The notes under the pieces were generated by a model. It saw nothing but the letters and a program-made list of their open reading frames with translations. It was not told the origin of the DNA and searched no databases. From positions 1 through 64,000 of the forward strand of contig CAWDCL010000005.1 in the NCBI GenBank assembly GCA_963800865.1: a DNA stretch of 64,000 nucleotides. Direction: 5' to 3'. Below, in pieces: positions 1 to 8,047 of the stretch. This stretch comes from JALOKP01 sp963800865. GTDB taxonomy: Bacteria > Acidobacteriota > Polarisedimenticolia > J045. Made by a program: the position numbers and the translations under genes. The stretch's first letter is position 1; every line of letters begins with the position of its first letter.

Positions 1-3000
1 CGCGTGCGATCCGGAATCGCAGGTGTCGGTGGTGCAGGTGTTGTGATCGTCGCACTCCAGAGATGTATTGCAGCAACCGGGGATGGAGGTGTTCTGACAC
101 GTTCCCGTCGCCAGCGGAGGCTTGTCGGTGGAGCTCCAAACCGGACCGTTGGTGAGCGTTCCGTTCTCGGCGGGTGTCGTGGAATCGCCCGCGCTCGTGC
201 CGGTGCCGCTTCATCCAGCCCCCAACGCCCGAGGAGTCCGGTGCCCGACGGGGCCCGGGTCATCTTCGCCTGGATCTCGGCCGGCGAGGGCGCGCGATTC
301 CAGACCCGCGCCTCGTCCAGAGGCCGGCGTAAACCCCCGGCACGCCCGTCGAAGTCATCGCGGTGCCGAGACCGAAATGCTGGATGCTGTCGTACCGGCT
401 CGACGCCCGGGATTCTGGGGCACGAGCCGGCGGGGCTGCAGGTCGTGCAGCCGTCCCGTCGGCGCGTGGTGCCCTCGACACCGTCGAGGAGAGCTTCCAG
501 CCGTCGCCATGCTGTAGGTCACCGCAACGTGGTGCCAGATCTGGTCGGTGATCAGGCCGAGCTGCAGGTCGGGTGGTTCTGGCCGCGGCCAGCCGCCGGC
601 GCCGGCGAGCTGCTCGAAGTCGGCCACGAGCGTCCGGTCGTCGTGATGCCCAGGAAGTAGTTGCAGTCGACGTTGCCCTTCCGCCTCGCCGCGGCCCTTG
701 GTGATCAGCGGCACCCCGGTCACCCCCCCGTTCCCCGTACTGGTCGTCGCGCCCCACGTCGCGCCGTCGCGCCGGATCCAACCCTCGAGAGTGAAGGCGC
801 GCGCGCCCAGAGCCGTCACCCCGGCGCGGCTCCCATCGTCACGTAGTCGTTGCTCCGTCGAAGTTCAGGGCCGCGACGTTCGGCAGGACGCACAGTCGCG
901 TCGTGCAACGTTGCGTCGTCGCAGTCGGCGCCGGTGGCGCAGAATTCCTCGCAGATCCCCGTCCCGAGGCTGCAACTCCCAACCCGTCGGGAAGATGCTC
1001 TGTCTAACTGGGCAGCCGGAGGCCGGAGCGCAGGAGTCGTTCGTGCAGGCCACGCCGTCGTTGCAGGTCACTGCCGAACCGGAACCGCAGCTCCCAGCGC
1101 TTGTACGTGGTCGGGGGCGGTGCACGCGTTATTGTCGGAGCAGGCGTTCGAGTCGTCATTAACGAAGCGTGTAGCCGGTCACCGGGTCGCCTAGAGCGGG
1201 GTCGCAGGTGTCGTCCGTGCAGGCATTCGAGTCAGTGCAGGCCCCGTGGTTCGGGACGTAATCGCAAGAGTCTGTCGACTCGTTACAGCTGTCCGTCGTG
1301 CAGTTGAAGCCGTCAGCGCACACGCTGGCGACGTCCCGTCGACGCAGGTGAAGGTCGCCAGGTTGGAGCCCTGCCGGTTCTGTTGCACCAGAGGTTGCCG
1401 TTGCAGTCGGTGTCGTCGTCACACGTCGTGGCCGTCGTGAAGGTCCAGCGGGACCCGGTGCTGGTTGAGCTGCCGTCCGAGACGGTTGCGTACCACTCGT
1501 ACGATGTATTCATCGCGCGGCCCGGCCACGAGATGCAGGTCTGACTGCCGCTTGTGACACCAGTGTTAGTCCCGAGACTTGTGAAGGGAAGCCCAGCCTC
1601 CATGTCGTACGGGAGCATTAGTTCGTTGCCACCGGCCGCATAGGTCCCGCCCGTCTCGACCCAGCAGTCGCGCGCGCAGGCATCCCCCGGGGCGTTGTCC
1701 GCGTGAGGCGTCGGCTTGTTGATATAGCGTGCGAGCGTCGGCGAGTAGGTCTCCACATGGATTCTGTCGTTCTGCGGCTCGAACGTGAGAATCCTCAGGA
1801 AACCGTTGCCGTTATTTCGCTGCTGGTAGTCCTGGATCGTCGTGTAGATCGTATGCGGCTGCCCGCCGACAGTGTACGTATCAGCGCGGTGGTTCGCCTG
1901 GTCCCAGTGCCCGCACATCATGAGGAACACGTTCGGGTTATTCTTCAGCGCATCGTAGAGAACCTGGCCATGTCCCATGAACGCTGGTGGGTTACCGGTC
2001 GGCTGCAGAAGGGCATGCGATACTATGATTGCCCGATGGTTCGGATATGTATTTGTCAGGAGGTCGTCAACCCACTGAACCACCGAGAGGCACGTCGCAG
2101 ACGTGCATATTCCGTCGTACCCCCCACCCATTTCCGTTTCTAGATAGAAGACGATGAAGTCCATGCCGCCGGCACTGAACACCTCGTAGTAGTTGTCCAT
2201 GCTGTCGGGGTATAGGCCGCCAAACGTATAGTTCCCACCGAAATGGCCGCGGGCCTGGATCCGGGTCTTTGGGAAGGTGGCTGTGTAGTTGACGGTTGTA
2301 GCAGCTTCATCGGATCCGCTTCGAGCGCTCCCGCTGGGATTCTGATCGTGATTGCCAATGGTAATTCCGTACGGGAGGTCCGCCGCGTCGAGGGTATCGA
2401 ACGCGGTATCCACGGTACCCCACTGCGCCAGGCTGTTGTCGTTGGTCATGTCCCCCAGCCCAATGACGAGCTGGATGTTTCTCGCCACACGATTGTCTGC
2501 ACACCACTGGGTCTGTGCGTAGTAGGTCGTCGGCGAGTTCGCCGCGTACATCTGAGGATCGGGTAGGACGACTATGCTGAACGGGTCACCAGCCGCGCCG
2601 GTCACCTCGCGGGCGTAGAATGTGACATTCAGCGGCTACCGTTCGGATCCGGATTCACGCATAGCTGCGGGCTCTGGCCCACGCCCGTCGCGGCGTCCGC
2701 CGGAGACGGGATTCGTCGGCTGGTTCGGGGCCTGGTTCGGCGGGGTGGTCGCCACGAGTTCGGGGGCGATGACAAAGTCCGAACTGCCGATGGCCTGGTT
2801 GTGGCCCTGAATGGCGATGACGTTTAGTCCCGTTACCAATTTCGACTTGTCGATCGTGAACGTCTCGCCGGCCGTGCATTCGTGGCTGGTCGCGGCCGTG
2901 CTATACGGCGGGGGCGCGCCGGTCAGGCTGCTCCGCGCGACTTCCTGCCCGTTCAGGTAGACGACGAACCCGTCGTCGTAGACATGGTGAGCTGGAGACC

Positions 3001-6000
3001 GTAGATCGCCGCCGGGTCCGCGACATAGAACTTTTCCGCAGGTAGAGGCTCATGTAGCCCGGGGTGCTGGGCGGGTTCTGCATGTCGCCGAGGTTCGTGC
3101 CACCGGTGCGCTGGGTCTCGCAATCGGCGCCTGCGGCGCCGAAACCGAAGCCGCTCGGGCCGGTGAGCCAGGCCGCGTCATCGAAGCCGAGGCCTGCCCA
3201 GACGGGGGGCAGCTGGACGGGGGTCGACGGCTCGGCCGTCCCCTTGAGGTAGCTCCAGGTGTCTCCGATTTCGATCGGGAGCGGCGGATACGATGGCGTC
3301 TCGCAGAGCCCACTGGTGGGGTTGCAGACCTGTCCACCCGTGCAGCCGTCGACGTTCCGGCAACCCGTCGGCTCCACGCAGGCGTCCGCGGTGCAGGCAA
3401 TCCCGTCGTCGCAGTTCGGCGCGGTCCCGGACTGGCATCCGGCCACCGGATCGCACGTCTCGGTCCCGTTGCACGCGAGGCCGTCGCTGCATGTGGCGTT
3501 GCTCGGTGTGTGAACGCAACCGTCGGTCGTCTCGTTGCACGAGTCGGTCGTGCAGGCGAACGCGTCGGCGCAGTTTGGCGCTGTGCCGGATTGACACGTG
3601 TGGACGCCCAGATCGCAGGTCTCGGCGCCGTTGCACCACTGTCCGTCATCGCACTGAGCATTGCTCGTGCAGCCCGCATACGTGGCGGTCATCGTCGGCG
3701 TGATCGTGAAATCCGAGCTGGCGAGCGTCAGGTTGTGCGCCTGGATTGCCAAGACGTTCGTGCCCGCGACGAGGAGATTCTTGTAGCTCGTCAGGCTGAT
3801 GCTCTCAGCCGCGTTGCAGGTTCCCCCGCACACCGAGCACTCGTGGTCGGCTGTCGCCACCTGATTGTAGAGTGGCGGTGTCCCGACGACGTTCCTGCGC
3901 GCGACCTCGGTTCCATTCAGATAGGCGACGAAACCGTCGTCGTCGTCGACCGTCAGGGTCAGCGTGCTCACGATCGACGGGTCGTTCACGCGGAACACCC
4001 GCCGCATGTAGACACTCATGTAGCCGGGCACAACCGGAGGCCCCCGAGATACTGCATGTCGCTGAGCGGCGTCCCGCGCTGTCCCGTGCAGTCCGTGCCG
4101 AATCCGAACCCGCTGGGACCGCTGAGCCACCCGGCTTCGCCGTCGTAGTAGATCTCGGTCCACGCGGTCGGATCGTCGGGGACCGGCTCCTGGCTGCCCT
4201 TGAAGTACAGCCAAGTGTCGCCTACGTTGATCGGGAGCGGCGGACCTTCGCACAGGCCGCTCGAGGCGTTGCACGTCCATCCCGTCGGGCAGGACTTGGT
4301 TGCGAACTGACAGGCCCCCGTTGCCGGAACGCACGTGTCGTCCGTGCAGGCACGCCGTCATCGCAGGCGATGGGATTGGACCCGACACATTCGCCGCTCT
4401 GGCAATTATCAGTCTGGGTGCACACGTTCCCGTCGTCGCAGGACGCCGTGTTGTTGCTGTGCGCGCACTAGTTCCCGACTCCAGTCGTCGTCCGTGCACG
4501 GATTGAGATCGTCGCAGTCTGCGTGCATGCGTGCAAGACTGGTGGTCGTGAAGCCCAGTACGGGCCTGTGGTAGTGGATCCCGTCAGGAGCTGTGACGTA
4601 CCACTGGTAAGTCTTGCCGACCGCGCGACTCGGCCAGGGCATGGTCACGGTGCCGCCGCTCGCCACGCCCGTGGACCGTCCCGATCGCTGTGAACGGCGA
4701 GGTATAGTCCAGCGAGAATCGCTGGTGGAACCCGTTTCGGTAAGATGCGTCCTGTTGCCGTCGGCGAGTAGGTCTTGACGTTGATTTGTTGTCCGCCGAG
4801 GAAACGGAGCAGCCGCAGCCAGCCCCCAGTACCGCCGTCCACGCCCTGGAAGTCCGCGATCATGGTCCAGACGCGGCGCCCCTTGTAATCGTCGTAGCGC
4901 TTGCCCTCGCCGTGCATGTGCCCGCACAGCATCAGGAACAGGTTGGGGTTGTCCTTCAGCGCGTTGTAGATCGTCAGCCCCTCGCTGCTCATCGGGGCGT
5001 TCTCGCCGACCTCCATGATGTAGTGACTGCCGACGATCGCCCTGCGGTTGCTGTAGGTCTTGAGCAGGTCGTCCGCCCAATCCAGCACGGCGGTCGAGGG
5101 CGCTTTCTCGAGCTGGATGGCAATGAATCCTGCCCACCGGCGCTGAACAGCGTGTAGTTGTTGTCGTTGTCCGATCCGTAGTGGCCACCGTAGTAGGACC
5201 GTCCTGCGAAGCGGCTTGCGCCGAAGTCTGGTTGAAGAGCGTCGTGGATCCCGGTGCGCCGTCGTGGTTGCCCGGGCAGCAGGCCGTAAGGCACGCCGTA
5301 CGGTAGCCCCGCGAGGGGGGCTTCCAGCAGATCTATCCCGGAATCGGCGCTTGTCCACTGCCGTGCTGCCGTTGTCATTGGTGATGTCACCGGTATGGAT
5401 GACGTGCGGCGATGTTGAGCGCCTGCTGATTGTCGTGGACCCATTGCATCATCGCCCGCCAGCCTGCAGGATTGCTCTGGACCATGAACTGTGAATCCGT
5501 CACGTGGACAATCGTGAAATCACCGTCGGTTTCCGCCCATAGAACGTGACATCCATCAGGTCGGCTTCAGGATCGTTTACGGTAACGCTCAGCGTCGGGC
5601 TCTCTGAAACCGCCGGTCGCTTTCGTTGGCGGGTGACGGGCTGGGCGGGCGCGTCCGGCGGGGCGTTGCTGCTGGGGGCGGGTGTACGTCACCGTCAGGA
5701 GCGGCCGGGGAACGAGGCGGTGGGCTGAATTCCGCGGACTCCGGCGCGGGGCCGTCTGTGGCAGCCGGATGCGGGAGGATCGCCCACCCGTGGTTGCTCG
5801 GACGGGCTGGGTTGACCCAGGCCTGCACGCTTCCCGTCACCGTCACGGGGTACGCCGTGCTTGCCGCGCCGCTCATGGTCGCCGCGGGCCTCAGCCGTCG
5901 CCACGGGGCATCTGACGCCGTCAGCCTGAACTCCGCCCCCCGTCGCGTTCCAGGGCGGCACGAGCCATACGCAGCCCACACATCCCCGTCGTTCCCAAGC

Positions 6001-7541
6001 GTGCAGCAGTCTGTGGAATGGACGGGGGCTCGGGCTGGGGTCGTTCGTCGCGCTCCCCGACCCGGAGCGTCAGCGTCGCCGAAACGATGGTCGACCCTTC
6101 GGGGATCTGGTTCAGCCCCAGATCCGATGATCCCGTCGAAGCGAAGAGGAGCGCCTGTCGCACCCCGGGGGCTGCCGGGGTCGATGACGATCAGGACGGC
6201 CGCTGCCTGGGGCTCTACCAGGGTAGGAATCGATTGTACGTTGTCCGCGGCCCCTGTAAGAACGGAGCTCACACCCTGCTGGAAGGCCACAGTGACGGGA
6301 GCGCTCTCGCAATTTCCGGTCGTGTGGTTGCAGGTGAGTCCGCCGTAGCAGCTATCAACATTGAAGCACTCGCCCGTTACCGTGTTGCATGTGTCTGTCG
6401 TGCACGCGATGTTGTCGTTGCAATCGGATTCGTTCTGGCAGGGGGAGGCGTGAAGGTAACTGTCAGGATCGGCCGGTTCAGCTCCCTTCGGACGAATCGA
6501 AAACCAGTGAATCAGCGGCGGCAGCACGCAATACCCAACCGAAGTTGTTCGCCGGATCAAGTGACCACGCCTGGAGACGATGTAACGGTGACCGCCTGCG
6601 CCGGCGGGCTCACTGCGATGCTCGTTGGCGCCGCGTCGGGGGTCGCAACTGCTTCGACGTCGTCTGCCTGGACTCCCGGCGTGTCGTTCCAGGGCGATGC
6701 GCCGAAAGTGCTCCAAACGTCGCCGGCAGTCCAACTGCGCTTCATGCGGTGGAAGTTCGTCAGCTGCGCGCCATGGGGCGTTGGAGACGTAGATCGTAAG
6801 CGTAGCGGACGTAATCGTGGAACCGGGGGGAATCTGCCGGGATTGCTTCCGAACAAGTTGTCGAAGCGGATTAGAACTTGTCGCTCATCCGATCGAGGGC
6901 GGAACACCATCACGGTGAGTGTCTGTCCCGGTTCCATTTGGGGTTGCCCACGCCGGACTGGATGTACGTATCGACGGAACCCGCGTATCCGCCCACCCCC
7001 TGCTGGAACGTCAGCGTCGACTTCAATGAACTCCGCCGGCGCCATCGGCCCCGGCATCGAGGAGATCGGGCCGATCGCCGGCAGGTCCACCGAGCACTCC
7101 TCGCCCAACGCCTCCGTCGAGGATCATCAGCGCCGCGGGCACCAGGTCCACGCACTCGGCCGGGGACGGCGGGAGGATCGGCACAGCGACCGGGCGCGCG
7201 GGCGCCGCGGAGGCCAGCGGCTGGACCACCGCCGGAGCGACGGTCGCCTGGGCGATGGTCGGCGCTGCGATGACCGGCGCGACGTCCGCCCCCGCATCCG
7301 CCTCCGCCACCGCCGGCGCGAATACCGCCACCGCCGGCTCCCCGACCGTCATGTCAACCGCCGGCGACTGGATGCGCTCGCTCTCCGCCCGCCGCTCCAT
7401 TCCAAAGAGCGACGCCAGCCCGTCGAATGAGGACGGCCCAGGTCCGGAGCGGATCCCCTGGACGCCGATCGCGTACAGCACCGACGCCGACAGCAGGAGC
7501 AGGAAGGAAGATTTCGCTCCGATCCGGACGCTCTTCGTCAT
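1..7541 (-). CDS. giant secreted multidomain Cys-rich phosphoesterase-like protein (3' end outside window, many frameshifts)
   Basis: I read the whole stretch as one gene entering from the right, because domain-like sequence continues on the minus strand without any internal start signal or spacer, and Cys-rich coding continues to base 1. Order of modules: N-terminal hydrophobic segment and Ala/Val/Pro-rich linker (7541-7150), DNRLRE-like module (about 7035-6700), Cys-rich EGF-like stretch (about 6450-6320), second DNRLRE-like module (6310-5930), metallophosphoesterase (about 5545-4690), Cys-rich repeats alternating with jelly-roll modules (4500-2640), second metallophosphoesterase (2605-1640), FnIII-like and Cys-rich segments, LamG-like module (819-350), Cys-rich repeats to the edge. 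No single frame stays open; at least ten frame changes are needed. The frames resume the same domain on each side of every break, which fits sequencing indels better than decay. It is probably exported and acts at the cell surface or outside; the substrate is unknown. Alternatively this is a true pseudogene or several adjacent genes. Confidence 0.6.
355..819 (-). CDS. fragment: LamG/concanavalin-like module
   Basis: The frame contains FTLEGWIRRDG, then a glycine-rich stretch, then DQIWHHVAVTYSMAT, the WxHVAxTY signature of LamG-type jelly-roll domains. The rest of the domain lies in the adjacent frame (NHDDRTL region and VYAGLWTRRGSGIA). Such domains bind glycans or proteins outside the cell. 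Sequence at 350-1 again encodes a Cys-rich unit (CDDHNTCTTDTCDSGS), so the protein continues beyond the window. Confidence 0.55.
   Translation of the reverse strand: MTALGARAFTLEGWIRRDGATWGATTSTGNGGVTGVPLITKGRGEAEGQRRLQLLPGHHDDRTLVADFEQLAGAGGWPRPEPPDLQLGLITDQIWHHVAVTYSMATAGSSPRRCRGHHAPTGRLHDLQPRRLVPQNPGRRAGTTASSISVSAPR
1313..2605 (-). CDS. fragment: calcineurin-like metallophosphoesterase domain 2 plus FnIII-like segment
   Basis: This 430-residue frame holds an almost complete metallophosphoesterase domain: IVVLPDPQMY (first metal block), IGLGDMTNDN, ITIGNHDQN, IIVSHALLQ and MMCGHWDQANH. A segment resembling a fibronectin type III end (SYEWYATVSDGS, then WTFTT) follows, and then Cys-rich sequence. 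The metal-ligand residues are intact, except that the usual GHxH is GHWDQxNH, which could weaken the second metal site. It is the best-preserved domain of the giant protein and would be called as a separate gene by automatic annotation, but the reading context continues on both sides. Confidence 0.75.
   Translation of the reverse strand: MTGAAGDPFSIVVLPDPQMYAANSPTTYYAQTQWCADNRVARNIQLVIGLGDMTNDNSLAQWGTVDTAFDTLDAADLPYGITIGNHDQNPSGSARSGSDEAATTVNYTATFPKTRIQARGHFGGNYTFGGLYPDSMDNYYEVFSAGGMDFIVFYLETEMGGGYDGICTSATCLSVVQWVDDLLTNTYPNHRAIIVSHALLQPTGNPPAFMGHGQVLYDALKNNPNVFLMMCGHWDQANHRADTYTVGGQPHTIYTTIQDYQQRNNGNGFLRILTFEPQNDRIHVETYSPTLARYINKPTPHADNAPGDACARDCWVETGGTYAAGGNELMLPYDMEAGLPFTSLGTNTGVTSGSQTCISWPGRAMNTSYEWYATVSDGSSTSTGSRWTFTTATTCDDDTDCNGNLWCNRTGRAPTWRPSPASTGRRQRVR
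2901..4499 (-). CDS. fragment: jelly-roll/galactose-binding-like modules alternating with Cys-rich repeats
   Basis: Two copies of a module can be aligned: the first contains YMRRVFRVNDPS, LTVDDDDGFVAYLNGTEVAR and NVLAIQAHNLTLASSDF (about 4030-3690); the second begins with IGDTWSYLKGT and continues through YLRKS into another frame, ending with LNVIAIQGHNQAIGSSDF near 2780. This pattern (DDGxxxYLNGxEVxR, then NVxAxxxHN) is common in secreted proteins and folds as a beta-sandwich. Between the copies are Cys-rich units of the type CDDGIACTADACVEPTGC and CNGTETCDP. The role is probably ligand binding or spacing. Confidence 0.6.
   Translation of the reverse strand: MHGRRLESGTSARTATTRRPATTGTCAPRLIIARAANVSGPIPSPAMTACLHGRHVRSGNGGLSVRNQVLPDGMDVQRLERPVRRSAAPDQRRRHLAVLQGQPGAGPRRSDRVDRDLLRRRSRVAQRSQRVRIRHGLHGTARDAAQRHAVSRGPPVVPGYMSVYMRRVFRVNDPSIVSTLTLTVDDDDGFVAYLNGTEVARRNVVGTPPLYNQVATADHECSVCGGTCNAAESISLTSYKNLLVAGTNVLAIQAHNLTLASSDFTITPTMTATYAGCTSNAQCDDGQWCNGAETCDLGVHTCQSGTAPNCADAFACTTDSCNETTDGCVHTPSNATCSDGLACNGTETCDPVAGCQSGTAPNCDDGIACTADACVEPTGCRNVDGCTGGQVCNPTSGLCETPSYPPLPIEIGDTWSYLKGTAEPSTPVQLPPVWAGLGFDDAAWLTGPSGFGFGAAGADCETQRTGGTNLGDMQNPPSTPGYMSLYLRKSSMSRTRRRSTVSSSPCLRRRVRRLPERAGSRAEQPDRRAPAV
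4645..5358 (-). CDS. fragment: calcineurin-like metallophosphoesterase domain 1
   Basis: The segment continues a metallophosphoesterase domain whose first half is scattered over two other frames upstream: FTIVHVTDSQFM near 5510, HTGDITNDNGST near 5390 and GNHDGAPGS near 5265. In this frame come a GSHYIMEVGE stretch (near 5030) and MLCGHMHGEGKRYDDY (near 4920). Together these give the D-x-Q, GD, GNHD, SH and GHxH metal-binding blocks of the calcineurin-like fold. The fold hydrolyses phosphomonoesters or diesters with two metal ions; specificity cannot be read here. It is closely similar in layout to the second copy at 2605-1640. Confidence 0.7.
   Translation of the reverse strand: MDKRRFRDRSAGSPPRGATVRRALRPAARATTTAHRDPRRSSTRLRRKPLRRTVLLRWPLRIGQRQQLHAVQRRWAGFIAIQLEKAPSTAVLDWADDLLKTYSNRRAIVGSHYIMEVGENAPMSSEGLTIYNALKDNPNLFLMLCGHMHGEGKRYDDYKGRRVWTMIADFQGVDGGTGGWLRLLRFLGGQQINVKTYSPTATGRILPKRVPPAILAGLYLAVHSDRDGPRAWRAAAP
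5589..6734 (-). CDS. fragment: DNRLRE-type modules and Cys-rich linker
   Basis: This open segment carries a Cys-rich EGF-like stretch (CQNESDCNDNIACTTDTC and following) and then TVAFQQGV, the same opening as the first module near 7035 (TLTFQQGVGGYAGSVDTY). The matching second half (LLFASTGSSDLG, then PEGSTIVSATLTLRV) lies in the adjacent frame at 6163-6060. FQQG, an LLxF core and IxxATLTLxV are features of the DNRLRE domain, a beta-sandwich found in secreted proteins of many bacteria. It probably mediates binding or structure; it has no catalytic motif. Confidence 0.55.
   Translation of the reverse strand: MDCRRRLEHFRRIALERHAGSPGRRRRSSCDPRRGANEHRSEPAGAGGHRYIVSRRGHLIRRTTSVGYCVLPPLIHWFSIRPKGAEPADPDSYLHASPCQNESDCNDNIACTTDTCNTVTGECFNVDSCYGGLTCNHTTGNCESAPVTVAFQQGVSSVLTGAADNVQSIPTLVEPQAAAVLIVIDPGSPRGATGAPLRFDGIIGSGAEPDPRRVDHRFGDADAPGRGARRTTPARAPVHSTDCCTLGNDGDVWAAYGSCRPGTRRGAEFRLTASDAPWRRLRPAATMSGAASTAYPVTVTGSVQAWVNPARPSNHGWAILPHPAATDGPAPESAEFSPPPRSPAAPDGDVHPPPAATPRRTRPPSPSPANESDRRFQRARR
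7023..7541 (-). CDS. N-terminal segment of the giant protein: signal/anchor plus low-complexity linker
   Basis: The ATG at 7541 opens a frame with Lys/Arg residues, then a run of Leu/Ser/Ala/Val typical of a signal peptide or membrane anchor (residues about 10-28), then a linker of roughly 120 residues rich in Ala, Val and Pro. About residue 150 the frame leaves the conserved path: the continuation (Cys, then an acidic stretch leading to TLTFQQGVGGYAG) lies in another frame. A run of seven G just upstream of the ATG may act as a ribosome binding site but is also an indel-prone homopolymer. Confidence 0.6.
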   Translation of the reverse strand: MTKSVRIGAKSSFLLLLSASVLYAIGVQGIRSGPGPSSFDGLASLFGMERRAESERIQSPAVDMTVGEPAVAVFAPAVAEADAGADVAPVIAAPTIAQATVAPAVVQPLASAAPARPVAVPILPPSPAECVDLVPAALMILDGGVGRGVLGGPAGDRPDLLDAGADGAGGVH

Positions 7542-8047
7542 GTTGGCCCCCCCGGCCGTCGGCAGCGCGGGTACGCTGCGCGGCAGTCAGGTGTTCGCCC
7601 GCGGGGCCTTCGCCCCGCTGAGCCTTGCTGCGGCCGCCGGGGAAGGACCTTAGAGTCGGTGGATCGTGGTCGCGCGGCGCGATGAGCGCGCCCGCGCGAC
7701 AGCGCGGTCGGACTGGCTCCTCTGTACCCCCCGCGCCTGCCGTGGGCGTCATGCTCCCACGGCGCAGGAACGGCCGCTTGCTCCATCCATCCGGGTCCGA
7801 CGCGTGCGGGATCGACTCCGCACACGGCGCGGCCCTGTTTATTGACTTGTGAGTCGTTGTAAGCATTCGGGGTTTGGGACTTCATCGGATGGTTGACGCA
7901 TCCGCTCGACGCTGCGCTTCCGGGGTTCATCGTCCGGAAGCTGTGTGGCCGGAGTCGCTCGTGGCAGTCGTCCTCAGGTCGTGCCGCCGGCCGGGCCGGC
8001 GTCTTGCGCGCGGGACGGGGCCGCAGCCCCGCCCCGCTCGTTGTCGA
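7542..8047. other. intergenic stretch upstream of the giant gene
   Basis: This 506-base gap lies between the stop of the cohesin/MopE gene (8048) and the start of the giant gene (7541), both on the minus strand. No open frame here has family features. A relatively AT-rich patch at about 7835-7875 (TTATTGACTTGTGAGTCG) stands out and may contain a promoter or regulator site for the minus-strand gene. I could not assign -35/-10 boxes with confidence. Confidence 0.4.
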
